Source: Ruicaihuangia caeni (lineage in GTDB: Bacteria; Actinomycetota; Actinomycetes; Actinomycetales; Microbacteriaceae). Taken from it: a DNA stretch of 64,000 nucleotides. Numbering within the stretch: position 1 is the first letter of the stretch; every line of letters begins with the position of its first letter. The position numbers were made by a program, and so were the translations under genes. The notes under the pieces are model-generated. The model did no database searches. It was given only the letters and a program-made list of their open reading frames with translations, and was not told the DNA's origin. Shown piece after piece: positions 55,088 through 62,977 of this stretch. Location of the stretch: NCBI RefSeq assembly GCF_029952955.1, contig NZ_JASATX010000003.1, positions 310,001 to 374,000 of the forward strand, written 5' to 3'.

Positions 55088-55615
55088 TCAGACTGTCGCG
55101 GAAGCCTCGGTCGCCGTAGCACCCAGTTCTTCGGCCTCGACCCAGAGCTCGTCGTCAGCGCGCAGCGTCTGCCACACGGCGTAACCGACGCCGGCGGCGG
55201 CCAGGATGCCAAGGGCGATGCCGAAGAAGGCCAGCACACCCTTTCCGCGCTTCTGCTTGCCGCGGAGTGCGGCGGCCCGGAACTTCGGATCCTTCGCCAC
55301 CTCGATCACCGCGAGCGCCGAACCGAGCGCACCTGACACAGCGGAGCCGAAGCCCTGCTTCGCGCCCCGGCGCGCACCGTCTGCCACAGTGCGGCCCGCG
55401 GCGATGCCCGTCGCGATCACCGGCCTGACGCGGTGATCGTACGCTTCGCGCACACGCGGAGTCACTTCTTCCTGCGTCAGCTTGCCGAGCTGGCGGCTCG
55501 CCTCACGAACGACGACGTTCGCGTGATCAAGCACCTCGCGTTGTTCGCGCCACAGCGACTCGGCCTTGCCCTGGAGCTTCTTGAGTTCGCGACTGCGCTT
55601 GCGGGAAATTGCCAT
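55088..55615 (-). CDS. Single-pass membrane protein, function unknown
   Basis: The 175-residue product begins MAISRKRSRELKKLQGK, has long charged alpha-helical stretches that may form coiled coils (about 5-55), a Gly/Ala segment (GIAAGRTVADGARRGAKQGFGSAVSG) and one transmembrane helix (GVLAFFGIALGILAAAGVGYAVW, about 130-152) with a short acidic tail. Similar proteins in actinobacteria are sometimes labelled helicases without reason. Start at 55615 is preferred to 55660. It is divergent from the cyclophilin gene. Confidence 0.65.
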   Translation of the reverse strand: MAISRKRSRELKKLQGKAESLWREQREVLDHANVVVREASRQLGKLTQEEVTPRVREAYDHRVRPVIATGIAAGRTVADGARRGAKQGFGSAVSGALGSALAVIEVAKDPKFRAAALRGKQKRGKGVLAFFGIALGILAAAGVGYAVWQTLRADDELWVEAEELGATATEASATV

Positions 55616-55737
55616 GTCGACCTCCGTGGAACCGTGCCGTGGACTTACCCATCGTGGCACGATTCACTCTTCCGGCAAACAGTCCGCACTGGGCGCGGGC
55701 TGTGAGCTCCCAGTCGGCGCTATGGAACAATCGAGGC

Positions 55738-56271
55738 ATGCATACCGCCGTTGCGACGATCCACACCAACCACGGTGACATCAAGGTCAACCTCTACGGG
55801 AACCATGCACCCAAGACGGTGCAGAACTTCGTGGGCCTCGCCACGGGCACCATCGAGTGGACGCACCCCGCCACGGGCGCCAAGACCACCGAACCGCTCT
55901 ACAACGGCGTGATCTTCCACCGCATCATCAAGGACTTCATGCTGCAGGGCGGCGACCCGCTCGGGCAGGGCATCGGTGGGCCTGGGTACCAGTTCGATGA
56001 CGAGATCCACCCCGAGCTCGACTTCAGCAAGCCGTATGTGCTCGCCATGGCGAACGCCGGCGTGCAGTTCGGGCGCGGCACCAACGGCTCGCAGTTCTTC
56101 ATCACGACCGTTCCGACGCCGTGGCTGCAGGGCAAGCACACCATCTTCGGTGTGGTCGCCGACGACGAGTCGAAGAAGGTCGTCGACGAGATCGAGGGTG
56201 TTGCGACCGACGGTCGAGACAAGCCGCTCGAAGACGTCGTGATCTCGAGCATCACCGTCACCGAGGTCTGA
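55738..56271 (+). CDS. ppiA: Peptidyl-prolyl cis-trans isomerase, cyclophilin type
   Basis: The 177-residue cytoplasmic cyclophilin has FHRIIKDFMLQGGDPLGQG, FQ-region LAMANAGVQFGRGTNGSQFFIT and PWLQGKHTIFG, with active-site Arg and Phe conserved. It speeds proline isomerisation in folding proteins. ATG at 55738 with GAGG upstream. The rhomboid gene begins at the next base after its stop, so the two are coupled. This marks the right-hand return to core synteny after the catabolic island. Confidence 0.94.
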   Translation: MHTAVATIHTNHGDIKVNLYGNHAPKTVQNFVGLATGTIEWTHPATGAKTTEPLYNGVIFHRIIKDFMLQGGDPLGQGIGGPGYQFDDEIHPELDFSKPYVLAMANAGVQFGRGTNGSQFFITTVPTPWLQGKHTIFGVVADDESKKVVDEIEGVATDGRDKPLEDVVISSITVTEV

Positions 56272-57111
56272 GTGAGCGCGGCGACGCCTGAGGCGTCGGC
56301 GAACTACTGCTACCGGCATCCGGATCGGCAGAGCTGGATTCTCTGCCAGCGCTGCGGGCGCACCATCTGCACCGAGTGCCAGACACCCGCAGCCGTAGGG
56401 GTTCACTGCCCCGAGTGCATCGCGGAGGCTCGGCGCACGACACCCAAGCCGCGACGTCGGGTCTCGGTGCTGCTGCGGCCCGATTCGGGACGACCCGTCG
56501 TGACGTGGACCATCATGGCGATCACGGCACTGGTGTACCTGCTGCAGGCTGTGGTGCCCGCCGTCACCCAGTACCTCATCTACTACCCGCCGTTCACACC
56601 GTGGGCGCCGTGGACCATGCTGACCGCGATCATCGCGCACTCGAGCTTCGTGCACCTCGCGGTCAACATGCTCACGCTCTTCCTGTTCGGCCCGATGATC
56701 GAGCATCTGCTCGGCCGATGGCGCTTCCTTGTGCTCTACCTGCTCGCAGGGTTCGGTGGATCGGTGGCGGTGCTGTGGCTCGCACCGCACACCGGCGTGC
56801 TGGGAGCCTCAGGAGCGATCTTCGGATTGCTGGGCGCGTTCTTCGTGATTCAACGCGGCCTCGGAGGCAACACGGCACAGTTGGTGGTCGTGATCGCACT
56901 GAACCTGGGCCTCGGGTTCTTCGTGCCGCGCATCTCGTGGCAGGCGCACCTCGGCGGCCTCATCATCGGCGCACTCGTGGCGTTCATCTACATGCGCACG
57001 CGCGAGCGATCGAAGCGAGGAGTGCAACTCGCCCTGCTCGTGTCGACCGGGGCGCTGCTGGTCGCTGCCACGGTCGCACGGTTCGTGATGGCCATCTCGT
57101 TCGGGATCTGA
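56272..57111 (+). CDS. Rhomboid-family intramembrane serine protease
   Basis: The 279-residue protein has an N-terminal zinc-ribbon-like region with paired Cys (CQRCGRTICTECQ and VHCPECI, residues 24-49), then six or so helices with rhomboid catalytic motifs: HSSFVHLAVNM, GVLGASGAIFGLLG (Ser in GASG) and WQAHLGG (His). It cleaves membrane proteins within the bilayer. GTG start immediately follows the cyclophilin stop. Zinc-ribbon rhomboids next to ppiA are typical of actinobacteria. Confidence 0.92.
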   Translation: MSAATPEASANYCYRHPDRQSWILCQRCGRTICTECQTPAAVGVHCPECIAEARRTTPKPRRRVSVLLRPDSGRPVVTWTIMAITALVYLLQAVVPAVTQYLIYYPPFTPWAPWTMLTAIIAHSSFVHLAVNMLTLFLFGPMIEHLLGRWRFLVLYLLAGFGGSVAVLWLAPHTGVLGASGAIFGLLGAFFVIQRGLGGNTAQLVVVIALNLGLGFFVPRISWQAHLGGLIIGALVAFIYMRTRERSKRGVQLALLVSTGALLVAATVARFVMAISFGI

Positions 57112-57165
57112 GCGGGCCGAGCGGTTCAAAGAATTGCTCGAGCACTGCCGAGCCGCCTCGCGAAG

Positions 57166-57196
57166 TTATCCACAGGTGATTCCACAGTGGGGATAA
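57166..57196. promoter_or_regulatory. DnaA box pair near crgA
   Basis: TTATCCACA (57166-57174) is an exact DnaA box and TGGGGATAA (57188-57196) is the reverse complement of TTATCCCCA, one mismatch, giving an inverted pair. It lies between the converging ends of the rhomboid gene and crgA, about 28.5 kb from oriC. Confidence 0.4.
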
Positions 57197-57280
57197 TTAC
57201 AGGCGTGTAAGTCCGCCCCCATACTGGGCACAGCTGTCATCGCGGACGGCCGCCTCTGTGGAGAAGCGGGTGCGGAGCGG

Positions 57281-57526
57281 CTAGCGCCACCTCGTGGTCA
57301 TGAGGAATCCGATGAACATGATTCCGAAGCCCACGAGGATGTTCCAGTTCCCGATCGCGTCGATGGGGAACCGCGTGTCGCTCACGTAGAAGACGATGAT
57401 CCAGATCAGCCCCAGCAGCATGAAGCCGAACATGAGGGGCTTGAACCACACCGGATTGGGCGCGGGTTCGCCCGGCTGGCGGTCTTCGCGACGGTCGGCG
57501 TCAGAGCGAGCGTTGGAACGGGCCAT
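57281..57526 (-). CDS. crgA: Cell division protein CrgA
   Basis: The 81-residue protein has a charged N-terminus (1-25) and two transmembrane helices (about 30-49 and 61-78), with the CrgA features NPVWFKPLMFGFMLLGLIWIIVFY and WNILVGFGIMFIGFLMTTRWR. CrgA coordinates septal peptidoglycan synthesis with FtsZ and penicillin-binding proteins in actinobacteria. A TAGACT hexamer (57534-57539, minus) ends 7 nt before the ATG, suggesting leaderless transcription. It is divergent from the sortase gene. Confidence 0.95.
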   Translation of the reverse strand: MARSNARSDADRREDRQPGEPAPNPVWFKPLMFGFMLLGLIWIIVFYVSDTRFPIDAIGNWNILVGFGIMFIGFLMTTRWR

Positions 57527-57533
57527 GCGCGAG

Positions 57534-57539
57534 AGTCTA
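57534..57539 (-). promoter_or_regulatory. Putative crgA -10 element (leaderless)
   Basis: TAGACT on the minus strand, 7 nt before the crgA ATG at 57526. The same hexamer and spacing precede the ATG at 12782. Confidence 0.5.
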
Positions 57540-57639
57540 GCGTGACCGGCGCAAACGACTCTGGAACCCGAGCAGCCGTCGGTGCCCCTCGAGCACCGGT
57601 ACGGCGCCTCACGCTTGGTGCACTCCCTACAATCGGAGG

Positions 57640-58545
57640 GTGAGCAGGCATCCGGGTTCGAGCGATCGCCTGCAGTCTCGGCAACCGCTCGAACAACGGG
57701 TGGGCGCCAGCGGCACCCGAGGCGGGAGCGGTGACCGCCGCACCACGCTCTTGGGCGTACTGGGCGAGCTTCTGGTGACGGCAGGGGTGCTGGTACTGCT
57801 GTTCATCGCTTGGCAGCTCTGGTTCAACGACGTGATCGCGACGTCGACGCAGACGGATGCCGCGGCATCCCTCAGCGAGACTTGGCTCGAGCGCACCGCC
57901 CCCGAGTCACCAGCGCCGGACGGGTCAGCAGGGGCGACCCCGCAGCTCACACACGAACCGGTCGTCATGGCCACCCCCGAACGCAACGAGACCTGGGGTG
58001 TGCTGTTCGTTCCGCGCTGGGGCGCTGACTACGCACGGCCCGTCGCCGAGGGCACAGCGCTCCGTCCCGTGCTGAACGAGATCGGCATCGGTCACTACGT
58101 GGAAACGCAGTTGCCCGGCGAGGTCGGCAATGTCGCGCTCGCGGCGCATCGCAACGCCTACGGCGCCCCCTTCGGCGGCGTGCCTGATCTTCGGGTCGGC
58201 GACGCGATCGTGCTGCAGACCGCCGACGGCTGGTACACCTACCGATTCCGGAACCTCGAGTATGTGAAGCCGAGTGGAGTCGGCGTACTGAATCCGGTAC
58301 CGCAATCCCCACGAGCGGCCGGTGCGGATGAGCGGTACATCACCCTCACCACCTGCAACCCGCTGTACTCAGTCGCGGAGCGCGTGGCAGCCTACGGCGT
58401 CTTCGAATCGTTCCACCCGACGGCGGGCGGTCCTCCGGCATCCCTGGCCGCGCCAGAGGAGCCGGCGGCATCAGGCCCGAGCGCTGCGGCGTCGGCGGCA
58501 TCCTTCTCGCCCGGTTCCGTCTCTGCTCACTCAGGAGGTCGCTGA
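57640..58545 (+). CDS. Class E sortase
   Basis: The 301-residue protein has a disordered N-terminus, one transmembrane helix (about 37-60), a linker, and the sortase domain with WGVLFVPRWGADYARPVAEG, ALAAHRNAYGAPF (catalytic His) and YITLTTCNPLYSVAERVAAYG (catalytic Cys in TLTTC, Arg later). Class E sortases attach LAXTG-type proteins or act on pilins in actinobacteria. The tail is Ala/Ser-rich. GTG start at 57640 with TACAAT ending 6 nt upstream, also leaderless-like. Confidence 0.9.
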   Translation: MSRHPGSSDRLQSRQPLEQRVGASGTRGGSGDRRTTLLGVLGELLVTAGVLVLLFIAWQLWFNDVIATSTQTDAAASLSETWLERTAPESPAPDGSAGATPQLTHEPVVMATPERNETWGVLFVPRWGADYARPVAEGTALRPVLNEIGIGHYVETQLPGEVGNVALAAHRNAYGAPFGGVPDLRVGDAIVLQTADGWYTYRFRNLEYVKPSGVGVLNPVPQSPRAAGADERYITLTTCNPLYSVAERVAAYGVFESFHPTAGGPPASLAAPEEPAASGPSAAASAASFSPGSVSAHSGGR

Positions 58546-58703
58546 TGTACGCTGCGCTGTGGCGGTCGCTGCCCGGACCCGTCTGGTTGCGCCTGCTGAT
58601 CCTGATTGTGCTCGTCGCCGCGGTGCTCACCGCGCTGGCGCTGTGGGTGTTCCCCTGGATCGATAGCCTCATCGCCCCCCTGGAAGTGACGGTCGAAGAA
58701 TGA
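58545..58703 (+). CDS. 52-residue single-pass membrane miniprotein
   Basis: The product MYAALWRSLPGPVWLRLLIL... has one hydrophobic helix (about 14-36) and an acidic C-terminus ending EVTVEE. The ATG overlaps the sortase TGA by one base (TGATG), with AGGAGG 6 bp upstream, and the stop overlaps the next gene's ATG by 4 bp, so it is clearly built into the operon. It is too short for many annotation cut-offs. Function is unknown; a small subunit for the sortase or a membrane adaptor are guesses. Confidence 0.75.
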   Translation: MYAALWRSLPGPVWLRLLILIVLVAAVLTALALWVFPWIDSLIAPLEVTVEE

Positions 58704-59359
58704 CCCGAGTACTCGTCATCGACAACTACGACAGCTTCGTCTACACCCTGAACGGCTACCTGCTCGAACTGGGTGCGCAGACCGATGTCGTGCGCAATGA
58801 CGACTTCGAAGCGGATGCCGCAGGCGATCGCATCGCCGAGTACGACGCCGTGCTGCTCTCACCCGGGCCGGGCACGCCCGCGGCTGCGGGAGTCTCAGTT
58901 CCGGTGGTGCATGCCGCTCTTGAGGCCGGAAAGCCGCTCCTGGGCGTGTGCTTGGGTCACCAGGCCATCGCCGAGGCGCTGGGTGCGACCGTGACGCACG
59001 CGGAGGAGCTCATGCACGGCAAGACCTCGACCGTCACGCACGAGGACAACTCGTTCTTCGAAGGTGTGCCCCAGCCGTTCACCGCCACCCGGTACCACTC
59101 CCTCGCGGTCGTGGACGGCACCGTGCCCGACGCGCTGCGCGTGACCGCGCGCACCGAGGGTGGCGTGATCATGGCGCTGGAGCACCGCCATGCTCCCGTA
59201 TACGGCGTGCAGTTCCACCCTGAGTCGGTGCTGACCGAGGGCGGGTACCGCATGCTGGGCAACTGGCTCGAGATCGCCGGACTCGATGGCGCCAGCGCAC
59301 GGGCTGAAGGCCTCAGCCCGTTGGTCAGTCACGAGGGCGAAGAAGACCGTAGAGCCTGA
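58700..59359 (+). CDS. Glutamine amidotransferase component (PabA/TrpG type)
   Basis: The 219-residue class I amidotransferase has RVLVIDNYDSFVYTLNGYL, oxyanion strand SPGPGTP, catalytic C84 in LGVCLGHQAI and H173/E175 in FHPES. It provides ammonia to anthranilate or aminodeoxychorismate synthase; the partner is not in the window. Members located by pknB/sortase in actinobacteria are usually called PabA. ATG at 58700 overlaps the miniprotein stop by 4 bp. Confidence 0.9.
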   Translation: MTRVLVIDNYDSFVYTLNGYLLELGAQTDVVRNDDFEADAAGDRIAEYDAVLLSPGPGTPAAAGVSVPVVHAALEAGKPLLGVCLGHQAIAEALGATVTHAEELMHGKTSTVTHEDNSFFEGVPQPFTATRYHSLAVVDGTVPDALRVTARTEGGVIMALEHRHAPVYGVQFHPESVLTEGGYRMLGNWLEIAGLDGASARAEGLSPLVSHEGEEDRRA

Positions 59360-59423
59360 GCGATACTGCGGCTTCCTGAGCGGCGCAGATGCTGCCGTCA
59401 GCTCGGCCGGCGCAGTCGCTCAG
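59356..59423. terminator. Imperfect hairpin at the converging PabA/PknB ends
   Basis: CTGAGCGA (59356-59363) pairs with TCGCTCAG (59416-59423), and the stem continues after a TA bulge with CTGCG/CGCAG. The right arm includes the pknB stop codon. A direct repeat GCCGGCGCAGT brackets it. It may serve as a bidirectional terminator; no T run. Confidence 0.4.
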
Positions 59424-61126
59424 CCGGCGCAGTACCGCAGCGCGACCTCGGACTTCTGAGGCTGGTCGCCCGGCGCGAGGCTCTGGCCCGACACGGTCTG
59501 CCCTGAGCATCCCATGTCGGGTTCGAGGCGCACGCGAAGCCCGAGCGAGTTCTGCAGCGTCCTGGTGGCCTCGCTGACATTCATGCCGGTGACGTCGGGC
59601 ACCTTCACCATGCCGTTGCTCACCACGAGGTTCACGGTGTCGCCCTCACGCGCTCGCTGACCGCCGACCGGGTCGCTGCTGAGCACCACACCGGCGGGCA
59701 CGGATGCCGAGTACTCCGACGTCGAGGTTCCAGGCACAAGCTTCGCCGCTTCGATCGCCTGGATCGCCGCTTCCTCACCGAGCCTCTCCACGTGGGGCAC
59801 GTCAACCGGCGCCCGGCCGATCGAGACGTATACGCCCACGAGGGAGTCGGGTGCGACTCGGACATCGGCCTCGGGGTCGGTGCGGATGACCTCGCCCTCG
59901 GGAACGGTGTCGCTCACCTCGCCGAACCGTTGCGCGCGCAGGTGCTGCTCGTGCAGCACGTCGACGGCGTCGTCGTACTGCTGGCCGGTCACGTCGGGCA
60001 CGGCCGCTGAGATCGCGCCGGTCAGGGAGGTGGGGGCGAGGTTGAACGTCCAGTACAGCACGGCGGCGATGATCACCGCCATGACGGTGATGCCGCCCCA
60101 GATCCATGCGACCGGCGGCCGCGATTGCGACCGCGGCGGGCGATCCTCGTTGACCGTGAGCTGCCGCAGCGTGCTCTCGGAGGCCGCCGTCGCGTTCGGG
60201 TGCACGCCGAAGAGCGTTGCGCCTGCATCGCCGGAGATATCGATGCGACGAGTCGGCACCTTGCCGGCCGCGACTGCTTCGACATCCTCGCGGAACTCGG
60301 CCGCGCTCTGGAAGCGGTCGAACCGGTCTTTCGCCAGCGCGTGTAACACGACCGAGTCGAGGGCGGGGGAGACGCTCGCGTTGTAGAGACTCGGGGCCTT
60401 CGGCGTCTCGCTCACGTGCTGGTACGCGACCGCGACAGCGCTCTCGCCCTGGAACGGCGGCCGGCCCGCGAGCATCTCGAACAGTACGACACCCGCCGAA
60501 TACAGATCGGTGCGGGCGTCGACGTTCTCGCCTCGCGCCTGCTCGGGCGAGAAGTACTGCGCTGTGCCGACGATGGCGCTGGTCTGGGCGAGGGTCGATG
60601 ACGTCTCGGTCACGGCGCGGGCGATGCCGAAGTCGGCGACCTTCACCTGGCCGCTCGGCGTCACCATGATGTTGCCGGGCTTGATGTCGCGGTGCACGAC
60701 GCCGGCGCGGTGCGAGTACTCGAGCGCGGTCAGCACTCCCTTGATGATGCGCATTGCATCGTCGGGATGCATCGGCCCGTCGGCGATGATGTCCCGGAGC
60801 AGACGACCGTCGACGTACTCCATCACGATGAACGGCACATACCGTTCGATCCCGCGGTCGTCGGTTGTGGTCTCTTCGCCCGCGTCGTACACGCGCACGA
60901 TCGTGGGGTGTGCCATGCGCGCCGCAGCCTGCGCCTCGCGCCGGAACCGCACCCGGAACGACGGGTCTTCGGCGAGTTCGGGCTTGAGCAGCTTGATGGC
61001 GACTTGCCGGCCGAGGCGTGTGTCGGTGCCGATGTGCACTTCGGCCATGCCGCCGCGACCGATGAGATCGCCGACCTGGTACCGTCCGGCGAGTTGGCGG
61101 ATCACTGTGGTGTCGCCGTCCGCCAT
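59420..61126 (-). CDS. pknB: Ser/Thr protein kinase with three PASTA repeats (PknB)
   Basis: The 568-residue transmembrane kinase has a cytoplasmic kinase domain (1-280) with GRGGMAEV loop, K45, HRDIKPGN (catalytic D147) and DFG (165-167), a juxtamembrane linker, one helix (about 343-366) and three extracellular PASTA repeats (each starting VPDVTG/VPHVER/VPDVTG). PASTA domains sense muropeptides or lipid II, linking envelope state to phosphorylation of division proteins. It is the last gene of pbpA-pknA-pknB, 132 bp after pknA. Confidence 0.94.
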   Translation of the reverse strand: MADGDTTVIRQLAGRYQVGDLIGRGGMAEVHIGTDTRLGRQVAIKLLKPELAEDPSFRVRFRREAQAAARMAHPTIVRVYDAGEETTTDDRGIERYVPFIVMEYVDGRLLRDIIADGPMHPDDAMRIIKGVLTALEYSHRAGVVHRDIKPGNIMVTPSGQVKVADFGIARAVTETSSTLAQTSAIVGTAQYFSPEQARGENVDARTDLYSAGVVLFEMLAGRPPFQGESAVAVAYQHVSETPKAPSLYNASVSPALDSVVLHALAKDRFDRFQSAAEFREDVEAVAAGKVPTRRIDISGDAGATLFGVHPNATAASESTLRQLTVNEDRPPRSQSRPPVAWIWGGITVMAVIIAAVLYWTFNLAPTSLTGAISAAVPDVTGQQYDDAVDVLHEQHLRAQRFGEVSDTVPEGEVIRTDPEADVRVAPDSLVGVYVSIGRAPVDVPHVERLGEEAAIQAIEAAKLVPGTSTSEYSASVPAGVVLSSDPVGGQRAREGDTVNLVVSNGMVKVPDVTGMNVSEATRTLQNSLGLRVRLEPDMGCSGQTVSGQSLAPGDQPQKSEVALRYCAG

Positions 61127-61258
61127 GCCTGTCCTGCCCCTACGTGATGCTCGGCGTGATCGCCTCGAATGCGTTGCAAGTGTAATCGAGGCGGGGCTTC
61201 GAACTCCTCAAGAGCCACTTCGGACGAGACGCGTCATCCGTGCCGCCAGATGTGGCGG

Positions 61259-62977
61259 TCAGCCGCCGGTGCCGGCGCCGGGCGTTCCCTCGGTCGGAGG
61301 GGCAGCCACGGTGAACGTGGTGGCTGGCGAGCTGGGCGAAGTCTGGTCGCCGCACTTCGCGATGTACGAGATCGAGATGTCGCCCGTGTAGTCCGAGGCG
61401 ATCCGGAAGACCGTCTGGGTGGCGTCGGCGCCCGGAGTCCCATTCGCGAACGTTCCACCACTGGAGGCGGTCAGGATATAGCCCGATAGCGGGGCGCCCG
61501 CGGGGCAGCCATCATAGGTGGCCCACCGAACCGTGACCTCGTCTCCGGGGGCAGGTGCGTCCGGGCCGGACTCGACGGTTGGCGCAGCCGGCCGCTTGGT
61601 CGGCGCCGGGGGCGGCGGGATCTCGTCGTAGAACGTGACGTTGATGACCGTGCCGACCTGCACGTTGTTGCCGTATGGGCTGACCTCGTACGAGAGGCCG
61701 ACTTCGCCCGGGCTCGGGGCGACTCGGCCGATGCTCGGCGCGAAGCCCATCCCCAGTTCATTGAGGCGCGCGGCGACCTGCTCCTGCGTCAGGCCGAGGA
61801 GTTCATCGCGCAGAACGGCCGCTGTCTGGCTCGTAGGCGGTGGGCTGCTCGGAGGCTCCGATGTCGTCGGCGGAGTGGTTGGCGCGCTGCTTGTTGTGGA
61901 AGGGCCAGGGTTTTCGTCCGCCCCCCGGTTCAGCAGCGCGAAGATCGTGCCCGCGAGCACGATCGCCAGCAGTGCGATGAGTGCGATGAGCGGCCAGGTC
62001 CATGGATTGCGCTTGCGCTGCTCCTCGACCGGCGTCGTGTCGGTGCGGTCGAGCACCTGGGTGGCGCCAAGCACCTGGGTCGGAGCATCGCCGCCCGCCG
62101 CGGTGGGAATGGCGCCGGTGCCGAGGATGCCGGGCACGGCCACTGCCGCGCCGGCTACGTCGCCGCGACGCAGGGCCTGCGCTGCTCGCGCGAGATGCGC
62201 AGCGGATGCGGGCCGGTCCTCGGGCTTCTTGGCAATGGACGAGTAGACCAGGTTGCGTACCGGTTCGGCGACCGTGGAGGGGAGCTCTGGCGGCGCTTCG
62301 TTGATCTGCGCCATCGCGATCGCGACCTGCGACTCGCCCGTGAAGGGCCGCCGGCCGGCGAGCGCCTCGTAAGCGACGATGCCCAGTGAGTAGATGTCGG
62401 TCGACGGCGTCGCCGGCTGCCCGCTCGCTTGCTCCGGCGCGAGGTACTGCACGGTGCCCATGACCTGGCCGGTCGCGGTGAGCGGAACCTGGTCGGCGAT
62501 CCGCGCGATGCCGAAGTCGGTGATCTTCACTCGGCCTTCGGGCGTGATGAGCAGGTTTCCCGGCTTGATGTCGCGGTGCACGAGACCGGCGCTGTGCGCG
62601 GCGTGCAGGGCGTTGGCGGTCTGAGCGACGATGTCGAGCACGCGGTCGCTCGAGAGCACCCGTTCACGCTCGATGATGGCGCTGAGGGCTTCGCCGGGCA
62701 CCAGCTCCATCACAAGGTAGGCGCTGCCCTCCTCTTCGCCGTAGTCGTAGACGTTGGCGATGCCCTCGTGGTTCACGAGCGCAGCGTGACGGGCTTCGGC
62801 GCGGAACCGCTCGAGGAAGCCGGGGTCGCCCATGTACTCGTCTTTGAGGATCTTGATGGCGACCGTTCGACCGATGATGAGGTCGGTTGCCTCCCACACC
62901 TCGCCCATGCCGCCGATGGCGACGCGTGACGACAGTTGGTACCTGCCACCGAACGTGAGCCCGCTCGTGGGTCTCAT
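61259..62977 (-). CDS. pknA: Ser/Thr protein kinase PknA with extracellular PASTA and Fn3/Ig-like region
   Basis: The 572-residue kinase has a cytoplasmic domain with IGGMGEVWEATD, K42, HRDIKPGN (D136) and DFG (154-156), a linker, one transmembrane helix (PWTWPLIALIALLAIVLAGTIFALL, about 332-356), a Thr/Ser/Pro-rich spacer, one PASTA-like repeat and a C-terminal beta-rich region with two Cys (YDGCPAG and IAKCGDQ). Mycobacterial PknA lacks an extracellular domain this large. The ATG overlaps pbpA's stop by 4 bp. Confidence 0.9.
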   Translation of the reverse strand: MRPTSGLTFGGRYQLSSRVAIGGMGEVWEATDLIIGRTVAIKILKDEYMGDPGFLERFRAEARHAALVNHEGIANVYDYGEEEGSAYLVMELVPGEALSAIIERERVLSSDRVLDIVAQTANALHAAHSAGLVHRDIKPGNLLITPEGRVKITDFGIARIADQVPLTATGQVMGTVQYLAPEQASGQPATPSTDIYSLGIVAYEALAGRRPFTGESQVAIAMAQINEAPPELPSTVAEPVRNLVYSSIAKKPEDRPASAAHLARAAQALRRGDVAGAAVAVPGILGTGAIPTAAGGDAPTQVLGATQVLDRTDTTPVEEQRKRNPWTWPLIALIALLAIVLAGTIFALLNRGADENPGPSTTSSAPTTPPTTSEPPSSPPPTSQTAAVLRDELLGLTQEQVAARLNELGMGFAPSIGRVAPSPGEVGLSYEVSPYGNNVQVGTVINVTFYDEIPPPPAPTKRPAAPTVESGPDAPAPGDEVTVRWATYDGCPAGAPLSGYILTASSGGTFANGTPGADATQTVFRIASDYTGDISISYIAKCGDQTSPSSPATTFTVAAPPTEGTPGAGTGG

